Part shown: positions 8,369 to 15,474 of the stretch, piece after piece | Layout: each line of letters opens with the position of its first letter | Numbering within the stretch: the stretch's first letter is position 1 | Origin: Polaromonas jejuensis NBRC 106434 | GTDB taxonomy: Bacteria; Pseudomonadota; Gammaproteobacteria; Burkholderiales; Burkholderiaceae_C | DNA: 47,833 nucleotides | Direction: 5' to 3' | Assembly: GCF_001598235.1 (NCBI RefSeq) | Contig: NZ_BCYO01000028.1 | Coordinates: forward strand, 1 to 47,833 | Translations under genes and position numbers: made by a program | The notes under the pieces: model-generated | Databases searched by the model: none | What the model saw: only the letters and a program-made list of their open reading frames with translations | What the model was told of the DNA's origin: nothing

Positions 8369-9346
8369 TCATGCGTCTGCCTTCACACCGGCGTCTTTCA
8401 CCACCTTGGCCCATTTTTTCGCTTCAACCTTGATGAAGTCACCGAACTTCTCGGAGGAACCTCCGCCATCCTCGGCGCCGTACTGCTCGAACTTTTCCGC
8501 GACGTCGGGCATCAGCAGCACCTTGTTGATGTCCTCGTTCATGCGCCTGGCCATCGCCTTGGGCAGCTGGCCGGGACCGACCAGGCCGTACCAGGTGGTG
8601 GCCTCGAAGCCCGGGAAGCCCGACTCGGCCATGGTCGGCACGTTGGGGTGGCCCTTGGCGCGCTTCTGGCGCGTCTGCGCCACCGCAATCGCCTTGCCGC
8701 TTTTCACATGCGGCGTGGCCGCGGTCATGGTGTCAAAGCTGTAGTTGATCTGCCCGCCTATCAGGTCGGTCAGCATGGGGCCGGACCCCTTGTAAGGCAC
8801 GTGAATGGCATCGACCTTGGCCGCCAGCTTGAACATCTCCAGCGCCAGATGCTGGGCCGAGCCGTTGCCGGCGGAGCCGAAGCTGATCCGGCCCGGGTTC
8901 TTTTTGCAGAGTTCGACCAGGTCCTTGACGGTGCGTGCGGACTGCTGCTCGTTGCAGATCAGCAGATTCGGCGTGACGCCCACCAGCACGATCGGCGAAA
9001 AATCACGCTCCACGTTGTAGTTCACGTGTGACATCAGCGCCGGCGCGATGGCGTGGCTGTTGATGTGCGCCATCAGCAGCGTGTTGCCATCGCCGGGCTG
9101 CCTGGCCGCATACTCGGCGGCGATCATGCCGGCGGCACCGGCCTTGTTTTCCACCAGCACCGGGATGTTCCACATGACCCCCAGCTTTTGCGCGATGACC
9201 CGTGCCAGGATGTCCGTGCCGCCGCCCGGCGCGAAGCCGACGATGATGCGGATAGGCCCGCCCGGAAGGGTCTGGGCCCTGAGCATGGGCGCCGCCAGTG
9301 TGGCGGCCGTGGCCGTCGTCGCGCGGATGAAAGTCCTGCGTTGCAT
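8369..9346 (-). CDS. Bug family (tripartite tricarboxylate transporter) substrate-binding protein
   Basis: 325-residue periplasmic receptor. The N-terminus MQRRTFIRATTATAATLAAPMLRA carries a twin-arginine-like start and an Ala-rich h-region, then the family opening GGPIRIIVGFAPGGGTDILARV. Later motifs include VENKAGAAGMIAAEYAA and HVPYKGSGPMLTDLIGGQI. Bug proteins bind carboxylates and related small molecules, often without a linked transporter. It lies between the class V aminotransferase and the CoA-transferase on the same strand, consistent with one catabolic operon. Confidence 0.93.
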   Translation of the reverse strand: MQRRTFIRATTATAATLAAPMLRAQTLPGGPIRIIVGFAPGGGTDILARVIAQKLGVMWNIPVLVENKAGAAGMIAAEYAARQPGDGNTLLMAHINSHAIAPALMSHVNYNVERDFSPIVLVGVTPNLLICNEQQSARTVKDLVELCKKNPGRISFGSAGNGSAQHLALEMFKLAAKVDAIHVPYKGSGPMLTDLIGGQINYSFDTMTAATPHVKSGKAIAVAQTRQKRAKGHPNVPTMAESGFPGFEATTWYGLVGPGQLPKAMARRMNEDINKVLLMPDVAEKFEQYGAEDGGGSSEKFGDFIKVEAKKWAKVVKDAGVKADA

Positions 9347-9436
9347 GGTTTTGTCTCCTTAGGTGAAAAATCGGCCGGTAGCCCGCACTCTTTTGGCGCA
9401 GTTTGCTATTTAATTGATAGCAAGTCGAATCCCGCG

Positions 9437-10657
9437 TCAGGCCGCCTTGCGTTGCGGCACGGCGGCCGCATGGCTGGAAAAATGGTCCATGGCGGCTTGC
9501 ACGCCCGAGCCGGCGAGCTTGACGCCGGCGAGTTTCAGGCCCATTTCGCAACCGGCCAGGGCCGCCATCAACGTCAGGTCGTTGCAGTCGCCCAGGTGGC
9601 CAATGCGGAACATCCGGCCCTTGACCTTGCCCAGACCCGTGCCCAGCGAGCAGTCGAAGCGCTCGTAAATGACCTTGCGCACCGCATCGGCGTCCACGCC
9701 TTCCGGCATCATCACGCCGGTGAGAACGGGCGAATACACGGCCGGATCGGCACACTGGATCTGCAAGCCCCAGGCTTTGACCGCCGCCCGCACGCCATGG
9801 CCCCAGCGCTGGTGGCGCGCAAACACGGCCTCCAGCCCATGCTCGAGCAGCATGTCGCAGGCCTCGCTGAGCGCATACAGCAAGTTGGTGTTGGGCGTGG
9901 ACGGCCAGTAGCCGGTCTTGTTCATCTCGATGATCTCGTCCCAGGCCCAGAAGGCCTTGGGCAGCGTGGCTTTCCTGCTGGCTTCCAGGGCCTTGGCCGA
10001 CACCGCGTTGAAGCTGATGCCGGGCGGCAGCATCAGGCCTTTTTGCGAGCCGCTGATGCTCACGTCCACGCCCCACTCGTCGTGGCGGTAGTCGGCCGAT
10101 GCCAGGCCGGAAATGGTGTCCACCAGGAGCAGCGCCGGGTGTTTGGCCGCATCGATGGCCTTGCGCACCGCCGCGATGTTGCTGGTCACGCCGGTGGAGG
10201 TTTCGTTGTGCACCACGCAGACCGCCTTGATGCTGTGCTGCGCATCGGCCTTCAGGCGCTCTTCGATCAGGCTGGCCTGCACGCCGTGGCGCCAGATGTC
10301 GGCGCCGGGATGGGAAAGCACTTCGGTTTTCAGGCCCAGCCGCGCGGCGAGTTTTTGCCACAGCGAGGCAAAGTGGCCGGTTTCGTACATCAGCACATGG
10401 TCGCCCGGGCTCATGGTGTTGGCCAGCGCCGCCTCCCAGGCCCCCGTGCCGGAGGCCGGATAGATGAGGACGGGCTGCCGGGTCTGGAAGATTTTCCGGA
10501 TGTCGGCCAGCACCTTCAGGCCCAGCGCCGCAAACTCGGGGCCGCGGTGGTCAATGGTGGGCAGGCTCATGGCCCGAAGAATGCGATCCGGCACCGGCGA
10601 AGGACCGGGAATCTGCAAAAAGTGGCGGCCGGTGGGGTGAAAGTCAAGCGTCAGCAT
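9437..10657 (-). CDS. Class V aminotransferase (serine/alanine-glyoxylate aminotransferase-like)
   Basis: 406-residue fold-type I PLP enzyme. It begins HFLQIPGPSPVPDRILRAM as in serine-glyoxylate aminotransferases, and has YPASGTGAWEAALAN near residue 66, HNETSTGV near 150, the Asp of LLVDTISGLAS near 180, and the Schiff-base Lys206 in SGSQKGLMLPPG. It probably moves the amino group of Ser/Ala or a related amine to glyoxylate. First gene of the leftward cluster, reading divergently from the GntR gene across a region with two identical operator-like repeats. Confidence 0.92.
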   Translation of the reverse strand: MLTLDFHPTGRHFLQIPGPSPVPDRILRAMSLPTIDHRGPEFAALGLKVLADIRKIFQTRQPVLIYPASGTGAWEAALANTMSPGDHVLMYETGHFASLWQKLAARLGLKTEVLSHPGADIWRHGVQASLIEERLKADAQHSIKAVCVVHNETSTGVTSNIAAVRKAIDAAKHPALLLVDTISGLASADYRHDEWGVDVSISGSQKGLMLPPGISFNAVSAKALEASRKATLPKAFWAWDEIIEMNKTGYWPSTPNTNLLYALSEACDMLLEHGLEAVFARHQRWGHGVRAAVKAWGLQIQCADPAVYSPVLTGVMMPEGVDADAVRKVIYERFDCSLGTGLGKVKGRMFRIGHLGDCNDLTLMAALAGCEMGLKLAGVKLAGSGVQAAMDHFSSHAAAVPQRKAA

Positions 10658-10688
10658 GTCTGGCGTGCTCCTGGGTTAATTTCGCCAT

Positions 10689-10705
10689 TTTTTGCATACA
10701 AAATT
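10689..10705. promoter_or_regulatory. Operator-like repeat, copy 1 (aminotransferase side)
   Basis: TTTTTGCATACAAAATT occurs here and again, identical over 17 bp, at 10763-10779. Each is an imperfect palindrome (TTTTG...CAAAA on the reverse strand), the form typical of GntR-FCD binding sites. This copy lies about 30 bp upstream of the aminotransferase start. Confidence 0.65.
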
Positions 10706-10726
10706 CATTTGTCAACGAAATACAGC

Positions 10727-10742
10727 GTTAACTAGGGTTAAC
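10727..10742. promoter_or_regulatory. GTTAAC inverted repeat in the divergent promoter region
   Basis: GTTAACTAGGGTTAAC: two GTTAAC palindromes separated by 4 bp, midway between the two TTTTTGCATACAAAATT copies. It could be a further protein-binding site or simply AT-rich promoter DNA. Confidence 0.35.
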
Positions 10743-10762
10743 GATGGATTTGACAGTCATAC

Positions 10763-10779
10763 TTTTTGCATACAAAATT
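10763..10779. promoter_or_regulatory. Operator-like repeat, copy 2 (GntR side)
   Basis: Second exact copy of TTTTTGCATACAAAATT, ending 6 bp before the GntR ATG and 74 bp (about seven helical turns) from copy 1. Its position over the regulator's own start suggests autorepression, and the helical phasing would allow looping between the two sites. Confidence 0.65.
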
Positions 10780-10785
10780 TAAGCT

Positions 10786-11481
10786 ATGTCAGCAGAAGTC
10801 ATCACTATCCCGCGCGCCGCCCTGCACGAACAGGTGGCCCACCACCTGCGCCAGATGCTGGTCGAAAACCGCATTCCGCCCGGCGCCAAGCTCAATGAAC
10901 GCGAGCTCAGCGAGGTGCTCAATGTCTCGCGCACGCCACTTCGCGAAGCCATCAAAATGCTCGCCGCCGAAGGGCTGGTCGAGCTGCTGCCCAACCGCGG
11001 CGCCATTGCGGTGGAGCTGACCGAGGCCGATGTGCTGAACACCTTCGAGGTCATGGCCGGGCTGGAAGCACAATCCGGCGAGCTGGCGGCGCAGCGCATC
11101 ACCGACGCGGAACTGGTCGAAATCAAGGCCATGCACTTTGAAATGCTGGCGGCCTACACCCGCCGTGACCTGCCGACCTACTACCGGCTGAACGCGGCGA
11201 TACACAGCGCCATCAATGCGGCCGCCAAAAACCCCGTACTCATCGCCACCTACAACCAGGTCAACGCACGCTTGCAGGCCTTGCGCTTTCGCTCCAACCA
11301 GGACGAGGAAAAATGGAAGGACGCCGTCAATGAGCATGAGCAGATGGTGGCCGCGCTGAGTGCCCGCGACCCCGCCGCCATGCGCGCTGTCATGTCCACG
11401 CACCTGGCCCACAAGCTCGATACGGTGGTGCAGCAACTGCGCGCAGCAGGTGCGGCAAGCCGCGCGTCCGCCAAGGCCTGA
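10786..11481 (+). CDS. GntR family transcriptional regulator, FCD (FadR) subfamily
   Basis: 231 residues. The N-terminal winged helix shows LHEQVAHHLRQMLVENRIPPGAKLNERELSEV and the recognition segment VSRTPLREAIKMLAAEGLVE. The C-terminal all-helical FCD ligand-binding domain includes HSAINAAAKNPVL and a HEQMVAAL...AVMSTHLAHKL pattern with metal-ligand histidines. Placed between the leftward aminotransferase/CoA cluster and the rightward FAD/Fe-S oxidase, it probably controls both in response to a carboxylate. The two identical 17-bp repeats in its upstream gap are the natural candidate operators. Confidence 0.93.
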   Translation: MSAEVITIPRAALHEQVAHHLRQMLVENRIPPGAKLNERELSEVLNVSRTPLREAIKMLAAEGLVELLPNRGAIAVELTEADVLNTFEVMAGLEAQSGELAAQRITDAELVEIKAMHFEMLAAYTRRDLPTYYRLNAAIHSAINAAAKNPVLIATYNQVNARLQALRFRSNQDEEKWKDAVNEHEQMVAALSARDPAAMRAVMSTHLAHKLDTVVQQLRAAGAASRASAKA

Positions 11482-11523
11482 GTTTCATCGCCCGCCCCGG
11501 CAACCCGACATCAAGACCCACCA

Positions 11524-14500
11524 ATGAATGCCCCTCTCCCCCTGAAAATCAGCCAGGACGCCGCAGCCCAGGCCTACGACGACGTGGCGCGCGTCAGCAA
11601 CGAGGTCGCCGGCCGGCTGGCCGCACGGCTGGCGGCAGAAACCCGGGGCGAGGTGCTGTTTTCAGGCGCCGACAAGGGCCGTTACGCCACCGATGCGTCC
11701 ATCTACCAGGCCATGCCGGTCGGGGTGTTTGTGCCGCGCACCGCGGACGATGTCAAAACCGCGCTGGATATTTGCCGCGATCTGCAGGTGCCCATCGTTC
11801 CGCGCGGCGGCGGCACCAGCCAGTGCGGCCAGACGGTGGGCGCGGGCCTGGTCATCGACCACGCCAAGCATGTGCGCAACATCCTGAATGTGGATGCCGA
11901 AGCGCGCACCGCCGAGGTCGAACCCGGCATCGTGCTCGACCACCTGAACGCCGCGCTGAAACCCCACGGCCTCTGGTACCCGGTGGATGTCTCCACCAGC
12001 GCGCAGGCCACGCTGGGCGGCATGGCCGGCAACAACTCCTGCGGCAGTCGCAGCATCGCCTACGGCAACATGGTGCACAACGTGCTGGGCGCCACCGCCT
12101 GGCGCTCCGACGGCAGCCTGCTGACGCTGGGCCGCTACGACAGCGCCAGCGGTGCCGCACGTGAATTGGGCGACTACGTGAAGGCGCTGTCTGACCAGCT
12201 CAGGCCCGAGATGGAAGCGCACTGGCCCAAGGTATTGCGGCGCGTGGCGGGCTACAACCTGGACATCTTCAACAACCAGAACGAAAGGCCTTACACGACT
12301 GACGGCTCGGTCAACCTGGCCCACCTGCTGATCGGCAGCGAAGGCACGCTGGCATTGACCCAATCGCTGAAGCTGCGCCTCTCGGAACTGCCGCGCACCA
12401 AGGTCTTGGGCGTGGTGAACTTCCCGACCTTTTACAAGGCGATGGATTCGGCCCAGCATATCGTCAAGCTCGGCGACGGCACGCTGACAGCAGTCGAACT
12501 GGTCGACCGCACGATGATCGAGCTCTCGCTGCAAAACCCGGCCTTTGCGCCCACGGTGCGTACCGCGCTGATCGGCCAGCCCGACGCCATCCTGCTGGTG
12601 GAGTTTTCAGGCAACTCCAAGGCCGAACTCACGCCCAAGATCAAACAGCTGGTGGAGCTGATGGGCGAGCTGGGCCTGCCCGGCTCGGTGGTGGAGATGA
12701 TTGACGACGCGCCGCAGAAAAATCTCTGGGAAGTGCGCAAGGCGGGCCTGAACATCATGATGAGCCTCAAGGGCGACGGCAAGCCGGTGAGCTTTATTGA
12801 AGACTGCGCCGTGCCGCTGCAGCACCTGGCCGAGTACACCGATGCGCTCACGCAGGTGTTCCGCAAATACGGCAGCAAGGGCACCTGGTATGCCCACGCG
12901 TCCGTGGGCACGCTGCATGTGCGGCCCATACTCGACATGCGGCGTGATGGTGCTTCCAAAATGCGCGCCATCGCCGAAGAAGCCTCCGCCCTGGTGCGCC
13001 ACTACAAGGGCGCCTACAGCGGCGAGCACGGCGACGGCCTGTGCCGCGGCGAATGGGTTCAGTGGCAGTTTGGGCCCATGATCAACGAGGCGTTTTCGCA
13101 GATCAAGACCTACCTCGATCCGCTGAACCTGCTCAGTCCCAAGCGCATCGTCAATCCACCCAGGATGGACGACACCCGGCTGATGCGCTTTCCGCCCAGC
13201 TACAAGGTCATTCCTATCCAGACCGCGCTCGACTGGAGCGCGTGGAATGTGCAGAACGACCCGGTGACCGAGCAGACCAGCGCACCCGGCACCGGCGGCG
13301 ATGCCGCCCAGGGCTTTGCCAAGGCCGTGGAGATGTGCAACAACAACGGCCACTGCAGAAAGTTCGACGCCGGCACCATGTGCCCCAGCTACCGCGTGAC
13401 GCGCGATGAAAAGCATTTGACGCGCGGCCGCGCCAACACGCTGCGCCTGGCACTGAGCGGGCAGCTTGAAGGATTAAAGGCAGAAGACGCTTTCACCAGC
13501 GACGCGGTACAGGAGGCGATGGACCTGTGCGTCGGCTGCAAGGGATGCAAGCGCGACTGCCCCACCGGCGTGGACATGGCCAGGATGAAGGTCGAGTTTT
13601 TGCACCACTACAAGGCCAAGCATGGCTACACGCTGAAAGACAAGCTGGTGGCCCGCCTGCCCGACTACGCGCACTGGGCCAGCCGTCTGGCGCCGCTGCT
13701 GAATCTGCGCGACAAAATTCCGGGCCTGGCCGCCCTGAGCGAAAGGCTGACCGGCTTTTCTGCCAGGCGCACCTTGCCGCAGTGGAAGACCCAGACTTTC
13801 TTCAACTCGGCCCCCGGGAACAAGGCCTATGGGGCCAGCCGCGAAGAAGTCCTGGCCGCCAGCAAGCCCGTGGTGCTGTTTGTCGATACCTTCAACGGCT
13901 ATTTCGAGTCCGACAACGCACATGCTGCATTAAAAGTGCTGCGGGCCGGCGGATACACGGTGCATATAGCTACCAAAACCATAGCGGATGGCAAGAGCCT
14001 GTGCTGTGGCCGCACCTATCTCGCCAGCGGCATGGTCGATGAAGCCAAGGCCAAGGCGCGCGAACTGGTGGACGCCCTGCTGCCCTTTGCCGAGCAAGGC
14101 ATCGCCATCGTCGGCCTGGAGCCGTCCTGCCTCTTGACCCTGCGCGACGAGATGCTGGTGATGGGCCTGGATGGATTGAATCAGGCGGCGCAGACCATCA
14201 GCCGCCATGCCCTGCTGCTGGAAGAGTTTCTGGCGCGCGAGGCGGCGGCGGGCCAGCTCGAAGCGCTCAAGGCCAGGCTCCAGCCCGCCAGCCAAGCCAT
14301 CCTGCTGCACGGTCACTGCCACCAGAAGGCCTTTGGCGCGGTCAGTCCCATCCTCGATGTGCTCAAGCTGATTCCGGGCGCCCGACCCGAGCTGATTGAA
14401 TCGAGCTGCTGCGGCATGGCGGGCAGCTTTGGCTACGAAGCCAGCCACTACGAGGTGTCCATGCAGATGGCCGAGCTCAGCCTGCTGCCCGCCGTGCGCA

Positions 14501-14619
14501 GGCAGCCCCATGCCATCGTGGTGGCCGACGGCACCAGCTGCCGCCACCAGATCCGTGATGGCGCGCGGCGCGAAGCGATTCATGTGGCGGTACTGCTGGC
14601 GCGGCAGTTGCAGGGCTGA
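11524..14619 (+). CDS. Fused FAD-binding oxidase / 4Fe-4S / CCG-domain dehydrogenase (D-2-hydroxyacid or glycolate type)
   Basis: 1031-residue fusion of GlcD-like and GlcF-like parts, probably oxidising a D-2-hydroxy acid and passing electrons to the respiratory chain. Domain order: FAD_binding_4 with VPRGGGTSQCGQTVGAG at about 92-108; FAD-oxidase C-terminal domain with the HGDGLCRGEW motif near 500; a dicluster ferredoxin region with CNNNGHC near 605 and CVGCKGCKRDCPTGVD near 668; then two CCG-type cysteine clusters (LCCGRTYL near 824, CHQKAFG and SCCGMAGSFGYE near 930-970). It starts 42 bp after the GntR gene, so it is likely co-transcribed or co-regulated. With the neighbouring glyoxylate-type aminotransferase this suggests 2-hydroxyacid/glyoxylate metabolism. 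Confidence 0.92.
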   Translation: MNAPLPLKISQDAAAQAYDDVARVSNEVAGRLAARLAAETRGEVLFSGADKGRYATDASIYQAMPVGVFVPRTADDVKTALDICRDLQVPIVPRGGGTSQCGQTVGAGLVIDHAKHVRNILNVDAEARTAEVEPGIVLDHLNAALKPHGLWYPVDVSTSAQATLGGMAGNNSCGSRSIAYGNMVHNVLGATAWRSDGSLLTLGRYDSASGAARELGDYVKALSDQLRPEMEAHWPKVLRRVAGYNLDIFNNQNERPYTTDGSVNLAHLLIGSEGTLALTQSLKLRLSELPRTKVLGVVNFPTFYKAMDSAQHIVKLGDGTLTAVELVDRTMIELSLQNPAFAPTVRTALIGQPDAILLVEFSGNSKAELTPKIKQLVELMGELGLPGSVVEMIDDAPQKNLWEVRKAGLNIMMSLKGDGKPVSFIEDCAVPLQHLAEYTDALTQVFRKYGSKGTWYAHASVGTLHVRPILDMRRDGASKMRAIAEEASALVRHYKGAYSGEHGDGLCRGEWVQWQFGPMINEAFSQIKTYLDPLNLLSPKRIVNPPRMDDTRLMRFPPSYKVIPIQTALDWSAWNVQNDPVTEQTSAPGTGGDAAQGFAKAVEMCNNNGHCRKFDAGTMCPSYRVTRDEKHLTRGRANTLRLALSGQLEGLKAEDAFTSDAVQEAMDLCVGCKGCKRDCPTGVDMARMKVEFLHHYKAKHGYTLKDKLVARLPDYAHWASRLAPLLNLRDKIPGLAALSERLTGFSARRTLPQWKTQTFFNSAPGNKAYGASREEVLAASKPVVLFVDTFNGYFESDNAHAALKVLRAGGYTVHIATKTIADGKSLCCGRTYLASGMVDEAKAKARELVDALLPFAEQGIAIVGLEPSCLLTLRDEMLVMGLDGLNQAAQTISRHALLLEEFLAREAAAGQLEALKARLQPASQAILLHGHCHQKAFGAVSPILDVLKLIPGARPELIESSCCGMAGSFGYEASHYEVSMQMAELSLLPAVRRQPHAIVVADGTSCRHQIRDGARREAIHVAVLLARQLQG

Positions 14620-14685
14620 GGGACGCCGGGGCGGTCAGCACAGGCAGCGCCGCGCCCAAGCCAGGCCCTGCCCCCTATTCAAGGA

Positions 14686-14745
14686 GAAAATCTGGCTCTG
14701 GCCCAGACAGGACAAGCATCAGAAGCTATTCTTTTTATAGCTGGC
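14686..14745. repeat. Short intergenic repeat, copy 2
   Basis: GAAAATCTGGCTCTGGCCCAG, a spacer, then AGAAGCTATTCTTTTTATAGC. It has the same layout as copy 1 (417-472). It lies in the 243-bp gap between the FAD/Fe-S oxidase and the second universal stress gene, which otherwise shows nothing I can name. Confidence 0.4.
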
Positions 14746-14862
14746 AGCACACCTTGGCCGGCAGCGCCAGTCCGGCCCGCATGCCCGGGCTTGATGCCCA
14801 TCTGGAAAAATGGCGCGCAGCGGCGCAGAATGATGCTTCACCCACCTTTGAGGCGAGACCCC

Positions 14863-15303
14863 ATGTTCAAGCACATCCTGATCGCTACCGACGGCTCCCC
14901 GACGTCCGAACACGCTGCGCAGCTGGCGGTAAGCCTGGCGCGCATCCACGGGGCAAAACTGACTGTCGTTTATGTGGCGGACCCTTATCCCTTCCTGTCC
15001 ATCGGCGAGTCCAACCCGCTGGGCTTTCAGTCCTACATGGCAGCGGCCCAGGGGCACGCCGCGCAGGCCCATGCCACGGTGGAAGCGCTGTGCAACCAGG
15101 ATGGCCCGGCGGTGACCCTGCAGGCGCGCATGGTTGAAAACGTGACCGCATCGGCCGGCATTGTCCAGATGGCCAAAGACGAAGGCGCCGACCTCATCGT
15201 CGTGGGATCACATGGCCGCAGCGGCATCATCAGGCTCATGCTGGGCAGCGTGGCCAGCAAGGTGGTGGCGGAATCGCCGGTGCCGGTGCTGGTGGCGCGC
15301 TGA
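14863..15303 (+). CDS. Universal stress protein (UspA family), ATP-binding type
   Basis: 146 residues beginning MFKHILIATDGSPTSEHAAQLAV. The C-terminal nucleotide motif is intact: VVGSHGRSGIIRLMLGSVAS fits G-X2-G-X9-G-S, so unlike the copy at 4435 this one should bind ATP. The start was placed at 14863 because the family begins there and GAGG lies upstream; an ATG further upstream only adds unrelated residues. Monocistronic as far as can be seen. Confidence 0.94.
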   Translation: MFKHILIATDGSPTSEHAAQLAVSLARIHGAKLTVVYVADPYPFLSIGESNPLGFQSYMAAAQGHAAQAHATVEALCNQDGPAVTLQARMVENVTASAGIVQMAKDEGADLIVVGSHGRSGIIRLMLGSVASKVVAESPVPVLVAR

Positions 15304-15375
15304 AGAAGAAGCGATAAATGCACTGATCGCCCTGCACCCACCGCGCAAGCTGTGGGTGCAGCCTGTCGTTGAAGA

Positions 15376-15409
15376 TGGAAAAACCGGAAGGGGGCAGCGC
15401 CCCCTTCCG
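15376..15409 (-). terminator. Intrinsic terminator of the leftward peroxidase operon
   Basis: A perfect 11-bp stem (CGGAAGGGGGC with its complement) and a 3-base loop at 15385-15409. Read on the minus strand it is followed by GTTTTT, so it ends the cytochrome peroxidase transcript about 65 bp past its stop. On the plus strand no T-run follows, though the hairpin may also protect the end of the stress-protein mRNA. Confidence 0.8.
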
Positions 15410-15474
15410 TCACTCCTCCCTACTTGATGCTCCCTCCCTGGAGCACACGCCATCAGCCCCACCTTCAAAGCGCC

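Noticed and set aside
9053..10735. 560-codon plus-strand open frame opposite the class V aminotransferase and Bug genes
   Set aside because: It is the antisense shadow of two clear genes in high-GC DNA; its translation is rich in His, Gly and Arg and has no family features.
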